Of a DNA stretch of 64,000 bases, positions 8,636-18,001 are shown one piece after another; within the stretch, counting starts at the first letter, position 1; every line of letters starts with the position of its first letter. This stretch comes from Agrobacterium tumefaciens_K (GTDB lineage Bacteria > Pseudomonadota > Alphaproteobacteria > Rhizobiales > Rhizobiaceae). The notes below the pieces were generated by a model. The model saw only the letters and a list, made by a program, of their open reading frames with translations. It was not told where the DNA came from and made no database searches. The translations under genes were made by a program, and so were the position numbers. The stretch covers positions 2,666,001-2,730,000 of the forward strand of contig NZ_JAOEGC010000002.1 of assembly GCF_031801495.1 (NCBI RefSeq), given 5' to 3'.

Positions 8636-9894
8636 GTCTCGATCGATTCCGGCTTCATTTCGATGGAGAAGCCCGGCAGCTTCGGCGGCATGTAGGCCGC
8701 ATTGCGAATATCGCACGGCTCGATGAAGTGTTCGTGCAGATGATCGACATATTCGATCACGCGGCCTTCCTTCGTTCCCGAAACGACGAGATAATCGATC
8801 ATCGACAGATGCTGCACATATTCGCAAAGACCGACACCACCGGCATGCGGCCAAACCGGAAGGTTATACTTCGCGGCAATCAGCAGCACGGCCAGAACCT
8901 CGTTCAGCCCACCCATGCGGCAGCTATCGATCTGCACGACATTGATCGCGCCTTCGGCGATGAACTGCTTGAACATGATGCGGTTCTGGCACATCTCTCC
9001 CGTTGCCACCTTCACCGGTCCGATGGCCTCACGTATCTTGCGGTGACCCGCAATATCATCGGGGCTGGTCGGTTCTTCGATGAAGAACGGCTTGGCGAAG
9101 GCGAGTTTCTTCACCCAGTCGATCGCCTGATCCACTTCCCATACCTGATTGGCGTCGATCATCAGATAGCGATCCGGGCCGATAACTTCGCGGGCGATGG
9201 TCAGACGGCGGATATCGTCTTCGAGATCGCGCCCGACCTTCATCTTGACGTGATTGAAGCCGGCATCGATAGCCTCCTGGCAAAGACGGCGCAGTTTCGC
9301 GTCGTCATAACCGAGCCAGCCGGCGGAGGTCGTGTAGCAGGCGTAGCCTTCCTTCTTCAGCGTCTCGATACGGTCCTTTTTGCCGCTTTCGGCTTTTTTC
9401 AGGATCGCCAGCGCCTCGTCGCGCGTCAGCACATCCGTCAGATACCGATAGTCAACGATATCGGCGATCTCTTCGGCGCTCATATCCGCCACAAGCTGCC
9501 AGACCGGCTTACCTGCCTTCTTGGCAAGCAGATCCCAGACGGCATTGACGACGGCACCGGTGGCAAGGTGCATGGCGCCCTTGTCCGGTCCGATCCAGCG
9601 CAGTTGACTGTCGCTGGTCAGATGACGCCAGTACTTGCCGGGATTTTCGAGAACCGTGGCAAGATCGGTGCCCACGACCAGATGCTCCATCGCCTCGATG
9701 GCCATGCAGCAGATATCGTTGCCGCGGCCGATGGTGAAGGTCAGCCCGTGACCTTTCAAACCCGGCTCATCCGTATCGAGGATGACGTAAGCCGCCGAAT
9801 AATCCGGATCGGGGTTCATCGCATCGGAGCCATCAAGGCTTTGAGACGTGGGAAAGCGCAAATCGAAAACGCGCAGATCAGTAATCTTGGTCAT
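8617..9894 (-). CDS. L-fuconate dehydratase (enolase superfamily)
   Basis: This enzyme dehydrates L-fuconate to 2-keto-3-deoxy-L-fuconate. The 425-residue product keeps the mandelate-racemase-type layout: KxK acid/base motif at 217-219 (HVKMKVG), metal ligands Asp247 (LMIDANQ), Glu273/274 (FFIEEPTSPDD) and Glu300 (VATGEMCQNR), and the catalytic His350 (VWPHAGGVG). Length and residue numbering closely follow characterised L-fuconate dehydratases, including the IGRGNDICC and DGSDAMNPDPDYSAAYV signatures. It is the last gene of the leftward sugar operon. Closely related sugar acids such as L-galactonate could also be substrates, so the exact specificity is inferred. Confidence 0.92.
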   Translation of the reverse strand: MTKITDLRVFDLRFPTSQSLDGSDAMNPDPDYSAAYVILDTDEPGLKGHGLTFTIGRGNDICCMAIEAMEHLVVGTDLATVLENPGKYWRHLTSDSQLRWIGPDKGAMHLATGAVVNAVWDLLAKKAGKPVWQLVADMSAEEIADIVDYRYLTDVLTRDEALAILKKAESGKKDRIETLKKEGYACYTTSAGWLGYDDAKLRRLCQEAIDAGFNHVKMKVGRDLEDDIRRLTIAREVIGPDRYLMIDANQVWEVDQAIDWVKKLAFAKPFFIEEPTSPDDIAGHRKIREAIGPVKVATGEMCQNRIMFKQFIAEGAINVVQIDSCRMGGLNEVLAVLLIAAKYNLPVWPHAGGVGLCEYVQHLSMIDYLVVSGTKEGRVIEYVDHLHEHFIEPCDIRNAAYMPPKLPGFSIEMKPESIETYTFEG

Positions 9895-9928
9895 GGCCGT
9901 TCACTCGCGGTCAGGGGTCACTCATGGG

Positions 9929-10258
9929 TTAGTCGTGATGGAAAACGTTTTCCATCATTGCCCACCACTCGCCATCCTTCCGGCTTTCGAGCGGCTGCTG
10001 GCAGGGAATGGTGAAAGACCACCACTCCCGGTTCTTTTCGCTGGCAGCCATCTTGGCCATATCGGCATCGAAATCCGTGCCGTGATAGTCCCAGGTGCCG
10101 AACAGCAGATTTTCCGGCTCACGCAGGAAAATCGTGTAGTTGCGGATGTTGCAGTCGCTGATCAGCGCCAATACCTCCGGCCAGACTGCAGCATGTAGCC
10201 GCTTGTATTCCGCTATCATCTCCGGCTTCACGCCAATGACCATTCCCATGCGTTGCAT
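9929..10258 (-). CDS. L-rhamnose/L-fucose mutarotase family protein (RhaM-type)
   Basis: Members of this small family (DUF718, about 104-110 residues) interconvert alpha and beta anomers of 6-deoxyhexoses. The 109-residue product has the catalytic-type His22 in YKRLHAAVWPEV, the IRNYTIFLREPENLLFGTWDY strand region with its conserved tyrosine, and the Trp-Trp pair in REWWSF. The position between the fuconate dehydratase and the oxidoreductase genes suggests that it supplies the anomer used by the aldose dehydrogenase. L-fucose is a likelier substrate than L-rhamnose from context only. Confidence 0.88.
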   Translation of the reverse strand: MQRMGMVIGVKPEMIAEYKRLHAAVWPEVLALISDCNIRNYTIFLREPENLLFGTWDYHGTDFDADMAKMAASEKNREWWSFTIPCQQPLESRKDGEWWAMMENVFHHD

Positions 10259-10270
10259 TGCTTTGTCCCG

Positions 10271-11401
10271 TTACCTGATGGTCGCCAGCCCTGCGTGAAG
10301 CTTCGGCTGCGGCAGATTAAGCTGCAGACGCTCCGCCCAGGCGATGACCGGGGCGAAACGTCGGCGTTTCTTTTCGTCGTGATTGACGGCGATATCGGCA
10401 AGCCGGTGTGCCAGAAACGGATTCAGGATACGCTCGCGCACGGCATCGACGTACGTTTTTGCTTCTTTCCCGAGTCCCTCGGCAGCGAAGATAGGCAAAA
10501 CCTCATCGCGCCACACGGTTTCAAGATCGGCAGCCAGAACCGCGTCCTGCATCGCCTCACGCACTGTTTCATCCGGTGAGCGGCCGTCCTGCTGCCACCG
10601 CTCCGCGAGGTAGGAATGCCCGAGATTGAGCAGGAACAGCTTCAGCGTCTCATAACGATCGAGATCATCCGTCAGCACGATCGAGGGATGGGTGCAGGGA
10701 AGGGTGAGGCCATCCTGCTTTTCGATTGCCCAAAGCGCGTAGGGTTCCGCCACCGCCCCGACGGGATCGATGGGCTCGGAGACGATACGGTCGACAAGAC
10801 TGTTTGCAAAACGGCACTTCTCCGTGAGGTAGAAGGCAAAACCGGCTGGTAAGCTCCAATCGTCGGCCAGATCCCGAACAATGGCTTTCAACCTGTCGCC
10901 GTTGCGGGGAACGAGCTCGCACGGGAATATGGACACCGGCGCTTCCGGCGCACCTTGAAAACGTTCGAGCAGCAGCATGCACAGCTTTGCCGGAAAACTC
11001 TTAGGCACGGAGTCGAAATCTGCAGCCAGATGAGGTCCATCGGAAGGATCAAGCTCGTAGCCGCGATCGCCCGTATTCGAGACGATGACGTCCGCTTTCA
11101 AGGCGATCTGCCGAACCTCGGCCCAATCGCTTGCGGCGGTCAATGCCCTCGCAACGGCACGGCCCGCACATTCCTCATCGATAACCTGCCCGTTATGCAG
11201 TCCGCGGATCCGGACGGGATAACCGTTTTCCCCGCCCAGCGCCTTGACGCGCTTGGCGCTTTCAGCACTACCGGTCGTCTGAACGACCGTAACACGGCCA
11301 AGGGCTTGCCCCTTCGCCAGCGCTTCGGAAATGAAAAAATCCACATGCGCCAGCAGAAAACGGCTGGTGCCGAACTGCAGGATGGGCGTTTCGACCATCA
11401 T
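10271..11401 (-). CDS. Mannitol dehydrogenase / tagaturonate reductase-like oxidoreductase
   Basis: This 376-residue protein belongs to the polyol-specific long-chain dehydrogenase family that includes tagaturonate reductase UxaB and mannitol dehydrogenase. Visible features are the N-terminal LQFGTSRFLLAHVD nucleotide-binding start, VSNTGDRGYE, the catalytic-type segment YLTEKCRFANSLVDRIV, and LLNLGHSYLAE corresponding to the family LNxxHS motif. It is clearly shorter than E. coli UxaB (about 480 residues). Its start overlaps the stop of the upstream Zn-dehydrogenase gene by 4 bp. With that enzyme and the UxaA-type dehydratase it would complete a galactonate to tagaturonate to altronate route; this is inferred from context. 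Confidence 0.82.
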   Translation of the reverse strand: MMVETPILQFGTSRFLLAHVDFFISEALAKGQALGRVTVVQTTGSAESAKRVKALGGENGYPVRIRGLHNGQVIDEECAGRAVARALTAASDWAEVRQIALKADVIVSNTGDRGYELDPSDGPHLAADFDSVPKSFPAKLCMLLLERFQGAPEAPVSIFPCELVPRNGDRLKAIVRDLADDWSLPAGFAFYLTEKCRFANSLVDRIVSEPIDPVGAVAEPYALWAIEKQDGLTLPCTHPSIVLTDDLDRYETLKLFLLNLGHSYLAERWQQDGRSPDETVREAMQDAVLAADLETVWRDEVLPIFAAEGLGKEAKTYVDAVRERILNPFLAHRLADIAVNHDEKKRRRFAPVIAWAERLQLNLPQPKLHAGLATIR

Positions 11402-12408
11402 GCGACCTCCACCATACCCTTGATGACACCGGCTTTCGGATCGGTGAGACCGGAAAACTTCAACGGGACCTCGGACAGCGCCATTCGATGCGTGATGAGC
11501 GCTTCGGGCACCTTGCCAGAACGCAGTGCTCCAAACACCTGCTCGAAATCTTCCGGCGTCGCATTGCGGCTACCCAGCAGAGTGGTTTCACGTTTGTGAA
11601 ACTCCGGATCGTGGAAGCTTATATCGCTGGCCACGATGGAAACCAGCACATAGGCACCACCATGGCCGACGAACGAAAAGCCCCGTTCCATTGCCTTGGG
11701 ATTGCCGGTGGCATCGAAAACCACATCGAAGAAATCGCCTCCGGTAAGCTCTGACAGGGCTTCACTGTCGCCTTCGCCGAGCGAAACGGTATGCGGCACG
11801 CCGAGATGTTCCTTGCAGAACGCCAACCGGTCCGCCCGGCTGTCGATCATCGTCACCACGCCGCCGTTCAGCACGGCAAAAACGGCAACCGCCATTCCGA
11901 TCGGTCCGGCCCCGACGATCAGAACATGCTGGCCCGCCTCGACTGCACCACGGCGCACCGCATGCGCACCGATGGCCAGGAATTCGCTCATCGCCGCCTG
12001 ATCGAGCGTCAGGCCTTCGGCCTTCAGCACGAATTGCTGCGGCACGCTTAGATATTCCACCATGCCCCCGTCACGATGCACGCCGAGCACACCGATATTG
12101 CGGCAGCAATTGCTTTTACCCTTGAGGCAGGCGCTGCAGTGGCCGCAGGAAATGTAAGGAATGATCGTTACGACATCGCCCTGTGACAGGCCACTGCCGT
12201 CCGGAGCTTCCTCGACCGTACCGGACAGCTCATGCCCCATCACCCGGGGATAGGAAAGGTAGGGCTGGTTGCCGGTGAAGATATGCAGGTCCGTACCGCA
12301 GACACCGACTCGACGGATACGCACCAGAACCTCTCCCTCGCCGCGCGACGGTTTCGGCAGTTCACGGGCAGTCAGTTGGCCAGGGGTATCGCAGAAAATT
12401 GCCAGCAT
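11398..12408 (-). CDS. Zn-dependent alcohol dehydrogenase, L-galactonate 5-dehydrogenase (LgoD)-like
   Basis: A 336-residue medium-chain dehydrogenase with catalytic zinc ligands Cys37, His59 and Glu60 (VCGTD, GHELSG), structural zinc cysteines 88, 91, 94 and 102, and the Rossmann motif GAGPIG (166-171). As I recall it, E. coli LgoD (YjjN) shares long stretches with this protein, including GNQPYLSYPRVMGHE, NCCRNIGVLGVHRDGG and DPEFHKRETTLLGSRNATPE. That enzyme oxidises L-galactonate to D-tagaturonate. The gene sits between a lactonase and a tagaturonate-reductase-like gene, which fits. An alternative is oxidation of 2-keto-3-deoxy-L-fuconate in the fucose branch; sequence alone does not decide. 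Confidence 0.85.
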   Translation of the reverse strand: MLAIFCDTPGQLTARELPKPSRGEGEVLVRIRRVGVCGTDLHIFTGNQPYLSYPRVMGHELSGTVEEAPDGSGLSQGDVVTIIPYISCGHCSACLKGKSNCCRNIGVLGVHRDGGMVEYLSVPQQFVLKAEGLTLDQAAMSEFLAIGAHAVRRGAVEAGQHVLIVGAGPIGMAVAVFAVLNGGVVTMIDSRADRLAFCKEHLGVPHTVSLGEGDSEALSELTGGDFFDVVFDATGNPKAMERGFSFVGHGGAYVLVSIVASDISFHDPEFHKRETTLLGSRNATPEDFEQVFGALRSGKVPEALITHRMALSEVPLKFSGLTDPKAGVIKGMVEVA

Positions 12409-12411
12409 GTT

Positions 12412-13233
12412 TCACCTGTCGGAAAGTCTGTAAAAACGGGCGGCATTGCCGCCGAATATGGCTGCGTGATTGCTGGCCGGCACGATCTCGCGGCAGAAAT
12501 CGAGCCATTGCTGATAGTCGCCAGCAAGCCGCAAAACCGGCCAGTCACTGCCGAAAATCACCCGATCAGGACCGAAAAGCTCGAGGATCGTTTCGGCATA
12601 GGGCCGAACCGCCTCCGGCTTCTGCTCACCCCGTTCGGTCAGCAGCCCCGAGAGCTTGCAATGGACATTGGGCAATGCCGCCAACGCCGCCATATCCTTG
12701 CGCCAGCCACTGTATTGGCCACTTGCAATCAGCGGCTTCGCGCCGTGATCAATAACGATTGGAAGATCGGGATACCGACCGGCGAAAGCGAGAAGATGTG
12801 GTAGATGCGGCGGCAAAACCAGTGCATCGAACACCAGTCCATGGTCGACAAGCGCCTTGATCGCAGGGTCCAGCGCGGCGTCGTCGATCCAGGTGACATC
12901 CTCCATGTCTTGCAGCATCGGGCGAACGCCCTTGAAGGACGGATGAGCGGCACGGGCAGCAATCACCGTAGGCGCATCAGCTGCCTTCATGTCCAGCCAG
13001 CCGACCACACCCTTAATGAAGTCGTTCTTTTCCGCCAACGCCAGCATGAAATCGGTATCGGCGGCAGTCTCCATCGTCTGCACAAGGATCGTGCCGGAAA
13101 CACCCGCCTGACGCATCAACGGCAGAAGATCGTCAGGAAGGAAATCGCGGTAGATGGCTTCAAGAGACGGCGGCGGCCACTGGCCTGCCCGGTCCTTCAG
13201 CAGCCAGAAATGCTGGTGCGCATCGATAACCAT
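12412..13233 (-). CDS. Amidohydrolase-family sugar lactonase (L-fucono-lactonase-like, COG3618)
   Basis: The 273-residue protein has the amidohydrolase_2 barrel with the metal-binding HxH in DAHQHFW (His6, His8), a conserved His163 in IDHGAKP, and the catalytic Asp230 in FGSDWPVL. COG3618 members hydrolyse L-fucono-, L-rhamnono- and related sugar lactones. The setting just downstream of the aldose dehydrogenase and upstream of the sugar-acid enzymes supports hydrolysis of the lactone made by that dehydrogenase. It is translated 4 bp downstream of the AKR gene and ends 3 bp before the next gene, so it lies firmly inside the operon. Confidence 0.9.
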   Translation of the reverse strand: MVIDAHQHFWLLKDRAGQWPPPSLEAIYRDFLPDDLLPLMRQAGVSGTILVQTMETAADTDFMLALAEKNDFIKGVVGWLDMKAADAPTVIAARAAHPSFKGVRPMLQDMEDVTWIDDAALDPAIKALVDHGLVFDALVLPPHLPHLLAFAGRYPDLPIVIDHGAKPLIASGQYSGWRKDMAALAALPNVHCKLSGLLTERGEQKPEAVRPYAETILELFGPDRVIFGSDWPVLRLAGDYQQWLDFCREIVPASNHAAIFGGNAARFYRLSDR

Positions 13234-13237
13234 CGCA

Positions 13238-14251
13238 TTACACCTTTACGCCCGGAATCGACGCACCATCGGCGATCAGACCGCGACGGTGCAGCTCAGA
13301 CCAGAATTCCTGCGGGATGTCCTGTTCGAACCAGCCGATATTAGCGGAAAGCTGATCGGCATTGCGCGCACCGGAGACAACCGTGACGCTGGCCGGATGC
13401 GCAAGCGGAAACTGCAGCGCCGCAGCCTGCAATGAAACACCCAGTTCCTCGCAGACATCGTGAAGTGCGTCGACACGGGACAATATCTCCGCAGGGGCAT
13501 CGGCGTAGTTGAACTTGCGGTTACCCGCCAGAATGCCGGAATTGAACGCGCCGGCCACGACGATGCCGACGCCCTTTTCAGCGCAAGCGTCCATGAACGT
13601 CAGGCTCTGCTGTTCCAGAAGCGTGTAACGGCCAGCCAGCATAGCCACGTCGATATCGAAGACCTCCATGGCATCACGGACGATCTCCCATTCGTTGACG
13701 CCGAGGCCGATCGCACCAGTCGATCCCTCTTCGCGCAACTTGCCAAGCGCCTTGAAGCCGCCGCCTGATGTAAGTTGCTCCCAATAATGCTGGTGCTTGT
13801 CACCATGCGTGTAGGAACCGATATCGTGGACGTAGAGAATATCCGGTTTCAGGATACCAAGCCGCTGCTGGCTGGCCTCGAACGAGCGCAGGATGCCGTC
13901 GTAGGAATAGTCGTAAACCGGACGGAACGGCAGCGGCGCCACATAGGCATCTTCTTCCGGCCCAACGGTTTCGTCCGGCACCATGACCCGGCCGACCTTG
14001 GTACTCAGCGTATAATCCTTGCGGTCATATTCGGTCACCATCGTACCGAGACGACGTTCGGAACGGGTGTAGCCATAAAACGGCGCGGTATCGAAATATC
14101 GCATGCCGCTTTCCCATGCCTTGTCGAAAGCACCCTTCGATTCCTCATATGGCGTGACCCTATAGAGGTTACCCATCTGGGCGCAGCCAAGACCCATCAG
14201 GGTCACTTCGACGCTGCGGCGGGGCAGCTTGCGTTTGTCGGAGACTTTCAT
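13238..14251 (-). CDS. Aldo/keto reductase, probable L-fucose (L-galactose) dehydrogenase
   Basis: This 337-residue AKR has the canonical tetrad Asp54 and Tyr59 (FDTAPFYGYTRSE), Lys85 (LSTKVGR) and His142 (YVHDIGSY). It belongs to the subgroup containing bacterial L-fucose dehydrogenase and plant L-galactose dehydrogenase, which oxidise C1 of the aldose to the lactone. The open frame extends to 14317, but ATG 14251 (MKVSDKRKLPRR) matches the family start; the ribosome-binding site is weak (GAAAG). Some databases name such proteins pyridoxal 4-dehydrogenase; the operon context argues for a sugar substrate. Confidence 0.88.
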   Translation of the reverse strand: MKVSDKRKLPRRSVEVTLMGLGCAQMGNLYRVTPYEESKGAFDKAWESGMRYFDTAPFYGYTRSERRLGTMVTEYDRKDYTLSTKVGRVMVPDETVGPEEDAYVAPLPFRPVYDYSYDGILRSFEASQQRLGILKPDILYVHDIGSYTHGDKHQHYWEQLTSGGGFKALGKLREEGSTGAIGLGVNEWEIVRDAMEVFDIDVAMLAGRYTLLEQQSLTFMDACAEKGVGIVVAGAFNSGILAGNRKFNYADAPAEILSRVDALHDVCEELGVSLQAAALQFPLAHPASVTVVSGARNADQLSANIGWFEQDIPQEFWSELHRRGLIADGASIPGVKV

Positions 14252-14332
14252 TGCGGGCACTTTCGAAAATTCACGGGGGGCGCGTCGGCAGATGAGCGCC
14301 GCACTGGCGGCACCCATCCCTTTTTCAGACGA

Positions 14333-15274
14333 TCAGTAGAGAACGTTCTTCGCTTCCGGCTTGTCGATATTGTCCTTGGTCACAACGACCACACCCGTAT
14401 CGACAAACTTCTCAGCCTTTTCCTTGCCGATGAGCTTGGCAACGGTTTCGACGCCCTTTTCGCCCATCTGGTAGGAACCCTGAACCACGATGCCGGAGAG
14501 GGTGCCATCCTTGACGAAGGACTGCAGATCCTGGTTGCCGTCGAAGCCGATGGCAACGACCTTGCCCGCCTTGCCGGACTGCGCCAGCGCACGACCGACA
14601 CCGATCGCTGTCGGCTCGTTCGCACCGAAGATGCCTTTGAGGTCAGCATTAGCGGCCAGAACGTCGGTCGTCTGGTTCAACGCTGTGGCCATCTGCGACT
14701 GCGAGTAGAACGGGCCGACGATTTCAAGCTTGGAATTGGCCTTGATGTAATCCGTAAAGCCACCGACGCGGCCGATTTCGGAACCGGCGCCTGCTACATA
14801 CGACATCACGGCGATCTTGCCTTCCTTGCCAACCTTTTCGATCAGCGCCTGGGCGGCGAGTTCACCAGCCTTCTTGTTATCGGTGGCGAGGAAGGACTGG
14901 TAATACTGCTCCGCACCCTTTGCGAGCTGGGAGTCCACGATCACCACCGGAATGCGGGCTTCCCATGCCTTTTTGACGGCGGGAACGAGCGCATCCGGAT
15001 CGGAAGGAGCAAGAACGATGCCCGCGACCTTACGGTTGACGGCGTTCTCGACCATGTTGACCTGATCGGCGATGGCTGATTCCGATGCCGGACCCTGGAA
15101 AGTCATGGTGTGACCGGAAGCGTTCTTGATCGCTGCATCCGCACCCTTCTGGACGTTTTGCCAGAAGGTTGAGTTGACGGTCTTGACGATGACGGCGATT
15201 TCGCCGGCCTGCACGGTGGAAACGCTCCACAGGGCGATTGCAGATGTCAGAAGGGCAGTTGCGATTTTTTTCAT
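14333..15274 (-). CDS. Periplasmic sugar-binding protein of a CUT2-type ABC transporter
   Basis: A 313-residue RbsB-like binding protein. ATG 15274 follows GGAGGAAAAA and begins a clear Sec signal peptide (MKKIATALLTSAIALWSVSTVQA, cleavage after VQA); the open frame to 15382 is spurious. The mature part has the type 1 periplasmic-binding fold with NSTFWQNVQKGADAA, an IVLAPSDPDALVPAVKKA hinge-region stretch and IFGANEPTAIGVGRAL. It probably captures the sugar that the operon breaks down and hands it to the permease and ATPase encoded immediately upstream. The ligand is inferred (L-fucose and/or L-galactose). Confidence 0.92.
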   Translation of the reverse strand: MKKIATALLTSAIALWSVSTVQAGEIAVIVKTVNSTFWQNVQKGADAAIKNASGHTMTFQGPASESAIADQVNMVENAVNRKVAGIVLAPSDPDALVPAVKKAWEARIPVVIVDSQLAKGAEQYYQSFLATDNKKAGELAAQALIEKVGKEGKIAVMSYVAGAGSEIGRVGGFTDYIKANSKLEIVGPFYSQSQMATALNQTTDVLAANADLKGIFGANEPTAIGVGRALAQSGKAGKVVAIGFDGNQDLQSFVKDGTLSGIVVQGSYQMGEKGVETVAKLIGKEKAEKFVDTGVVVVTKDNIDKPEAKNVLY

Positions 15275-15351
15275 TTTTTCCTCCAAAATGTCGGCACACC
15301 GGGCCTCCCCCATGCCGATCCTGTTTGCGGAAAGGGTCCGCAGCCCTTTCA

Positions 15352-16374
15352 TCAGCGACGGTTGCGCAGCTGGTCGATCCACACGGTGACCAGAATGACG
15401 AGGCCGATGATAATCTGTTGGGTGAAGGCGGAGACGCCGTTCATGTTAAGACCGTTGCGCAGGATGCCGATGACGAAGGCACCGATGGCCGTGCCTGATA
15501 TCGTGCCGACACCACCGATCAGCGACGTGCCGCCGATCACGGCGCTGGCGATGGCGTCCAGCTCGTACATAACGCCCTCGTTCGGCTGGGCGGTGACGAG
15601 GCGCGACATCAGCACGCAGCCCGTCAGACCCGCCAGCGTACCTGACAGGACGTAGGTAAAATTGGTGACGCGGGCGACATTCACACCGGAAAGGCGGGCA
15701 GCTTCGGCGTTGGAACCGACGGCATAGATGTGGCGTCCGAGAATGGAGCGGTTGAGCATGAACGAAACCGCAAACGCAATCACCACCATCAAAATGACCG
15801 GGTAGGGGATGCCGGGAAAGACGACGTTCGGAAAACCGTCATCGCCGATCGTGACGATACGGAAGAGGGCGCCGTTGCCGAGTTCGCCAAAAGATTCGCC
15901 GAGGCCGGACACCGCCCGCGCGCCAGTAATCTGCAAGGCGACACCACGGGCAATCAGCATCATGCCAAGCGTCGCAATGAACGGCGGCAGTTTGAACCGC
16001 GTGACCAGAACACCGTTGATGAAACCGCACAGCGATCCTGTCAGGATACCGAGAAACATGCCGACCGGCACCGGCATGCCAAGTTCCTTGACCGCAAGCG
16101 CGGCGACGACACCGGCAAGCGCCAGAACCGAACCGACGGAAAGATCGATACCGCCGGTAATGATGACGCAGGTCGCGCCGATGCCGAGAAGCGCAATGGA
16201 TGTGACCTGAAGCGCGATCGTCATGGCGTTGTTGACGCTGAAAAACGCGCTGCTGGTGGCGGAAAAGACCAATGTAAGGGCCACAAGACTGCCGAGCGCC
16301 GCAAACTTCTGGATGATATCCTTCTGCCGGTCGCTGAATGTGAAGCTCTTCTGGGGTTCTGCAATATTCGACAT
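15352..16374 (-). CDS. Sugar ABC transporter permease (RbsC-like)
   Basis: A 340-residue inner-membrane permease of the CUT2 family with about ten hydrophobic segments. It carries the family signatures GATCVIITGGIDLSVGSVLAL and YAVGSNAEAARLSGVNV. ATG 16374 is preceded by GAGGGA at good spacing. A GTG at 16386 overlapping the ATPase stop (GTGA) would add four residues and cannot be excluded. The gene lies between the ATP-binding and substrate-binding genes of the same transporter. Confidence 0.92.
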   Translation of the reverse strand: MSNIAEPQKSFTFSDRQKDIIQKFAALGSLVALTLVFSATSSAFFSVNNAMTIALQVTSIALLGIGATCVIITGGIDLSVGSVLALAGVVAALAVKELGMPVPVGMFLGILTGSLCGFINGVLVTRFKLPPFIATLGMMLIARGVALQITGARAVSGLGESFGELGNGALFRIVTIGDDGFPNVVFPGIPYPVILMVVIAFAVSFMLNRSILGRHIYAVGSNAEAARLSGVNVARVTNFTYVLSGTLAGLTGCVLMSRLVTAQPNEGVMYELDAIASAVIGGTSLIGGVGTISGTAIGAFVIGILRNGLNMNGVSAFTQQIIIGLVILVTVWIDQLRNRR

Positions 16375-16382
16375 GTGTTCCC

Positions 16383-17951
16383 TCACTGCACCGGCCGGCT
16401 ATAGCCGGACGCATAGCGCATGATTTCTTCCTGATTGGTCCTGGCTGTCTCGAGAACGCCGGTAATCCTGCCTTCGTGGAAAACCGCGATGCGGTCCGTC
16501 AGCCCAAGAACCTCCGGCAGTTCGGAACTGATGAGAATGACGCCGATGCCCTGCGCGGCAAGCTCATCCATGATCTTGTAGATCGCGAATTTCGCGCCGA
16601 CGTCGATCCCGCGGGTCGGCTCGTCGAAGAACAGTATCTTCGATTCGCGGAACAGCCATTTTCCGATGATGATCTTCTGCTGGTTACCGCCCGAAAGAAG
16701 CCGGACGGTCTGTCCGATAGACGGCGTGCGAACATTGAGGAGGTCGACGTATTTTTTCGCGACCGTATCGTGCTTCTTGAAGTCGATAAGCCCGAAACGG
16801 TTCGAAACCTCTTTCATGTTGGCAAGCGTCGTGTTGGCCGCAACCGACATCTTGATTGCCAGCCCATCGCTTTTGCGGTCTTCGGACAGATAGGCGATAC
16901 CTTCCCGGATCGCATCCTGCGGAGATGAAATCGAAAGCTCGCGCTGCTCGAAGACGATTTTGCCTGCGTCGAGAGGGTCAGCACCAAAAATTGCACGGGC
17001 AACTTCCGTGCGCCCGGCGCCCATCAGACCGGCGAAACCGAGAATTTCTCCCCTGCGCAACGAAAAGCTGACATCTTGAAAAACGCCCGCCCGGGTAAGC
17101 CCCTCAACGGAGAAGATGATGTCGTCCGACGGTATCGATGTGCGCTCCGGAAACTTCTCCTCCAATGAGCGACCGACCATACGTGTCACAATATCGTCTA
17201 CCGTGATCGCGTGAAAATCGTCGGTGGAAATGTAGCGCCCGTCACGCAGCACCGTCACGCGGTCAACGATCTCGGCCATTTCATCAAGGCGATGCGAAAT
17301 GTAGACGATACCGACACCGGACGCCTTCAGGTCGCGGATGACCTGAAACAGCAGACGCGTTTCCTGCTCGGTCAGCGAAGAGGTCGGCTCGTCCATGATC
17401 AGCACTTCCGCATCAAGCGAAAGTGCCTTGGCAATTTCCACCATCTGACACTGGGCAACCGAAAGACCACGCACGAGATGATCGGGATCGATATCGACAC
17501 CGAGGCGATCGAGACAACGCTTGGCGTCTTTTCTCAGTTTTTTCCGGTCGACAAGAAAGCCTCGGCGAGGCTCACGCGCCAGATAGATATTTTCAGCGAC
17601 GCTGAGATGCGGAACCAGATTGAGTTCCTGATGAATGATGGCAATGCCGGCTGCTTCGGATTCCAGCGGCGAGGCGTACTGCACCTTTTCGCCCTTGTAG
17701 AAGATGGCGCCGGATGTCGGCTGGTAAACGCCGCTGATGATCTTCATCAGCGTCGATTTTCCAGCGCCATTTTCTCCGCACACAGCGTGGACTTCACCGG
17801 AACGCAGATCGAAATGCACATCCGACAAGGCTTTGACGCCCGGAAATTCCTTGCTGATGTTGTTGAGACGCAGAAGGATGGCACCTTTTTCAGATGCAGT
17901 CCCTCCAGGCAAAAACTCGCCTTGAATTGTCGATGCGCCCTGCGGCATCAT
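16383..17951 (-). CDS. Sugar ABC transporter ATP-binding protein (RbsA/MglA-like, two ABC domains)
   Basis: A 522-residue duplicated ATPase. The first domain has Walker A GENGAGKST, signature LSVAQCQMVEIAKAL and Walker B EVLIMDEPTS. The second domain has the degenerate Walker A GLMGAGRTE typical of this family, LSGGNQQKIIIGKWL and ILFFDEPTRGIDVG. Tandem ATG codons (17951, 17948) follow GGGAGGATC. It is the first gene of the leftward operon and is divergent from the FadR-type regulator across 252 bp that hold repeated operator-like elements. Confidence 0.94.
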   Translation of the reverse strand: MMPQGASTIQGEFLPGGTASEKGAILLRLNNISKEFPGVKALSDVHFDLRSGEVHAVCGENGAGKSTLMKIISGVYQPTSGAIFYKGEKVQYASPLESEAAGIAIIHQELNLVPHLSVAENIYLAREPRRGFLVDRKKLRKDAKRCLDRLGVDIDPDHLVRGLSVAQCQMVEIAKALSLDAEVLIMDEPTSSLTEQETRLLFQVIRDLKASGVGIVYISHRLDEMAEIVDRVTVLRDGRYISTDDFHAITVDDIVTRMVGRSLEEKFPERTSIPSDDIIFSVEGLTRAGVFQDVSFSLRRGEILGFAGLMGAGRTEVARAIFGADPLDAGKIVFEQRELSISSPQDAIREGIAYLSEDRKSDGLAIKMSVAANTTLANMKEVSNRFGLIDFKKHDTVAKKYVDLLNVRTPSIGQTVRLLSGGNQQKIIIGKWLFRESKILFFDEPTRGIDVGAKFAIYKIMDELAAQGIGVILISSELPEVLGLTDRIAVFHEGRITGVLETARTNQEEIMRYASGYSRPVQ

Positions 17952-18001
17952 GATCCTCCCAATCGCGCGCCCGCTCCATCGGGAGACAGCGAATTGGCGG
18001 A

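Noticed and set aside
8581..10014. Rightward 477-codon open frame
   Set aside because: It is antisense to the L-fuconate dehydratase, whose catalytic residues are all present.
13775..15079. Rightward 434-codon open frame
   Set aside because: It crosses two clear leftward genes (aldo/keto reductase and sugar-binding protein) and has no recognisable domain.
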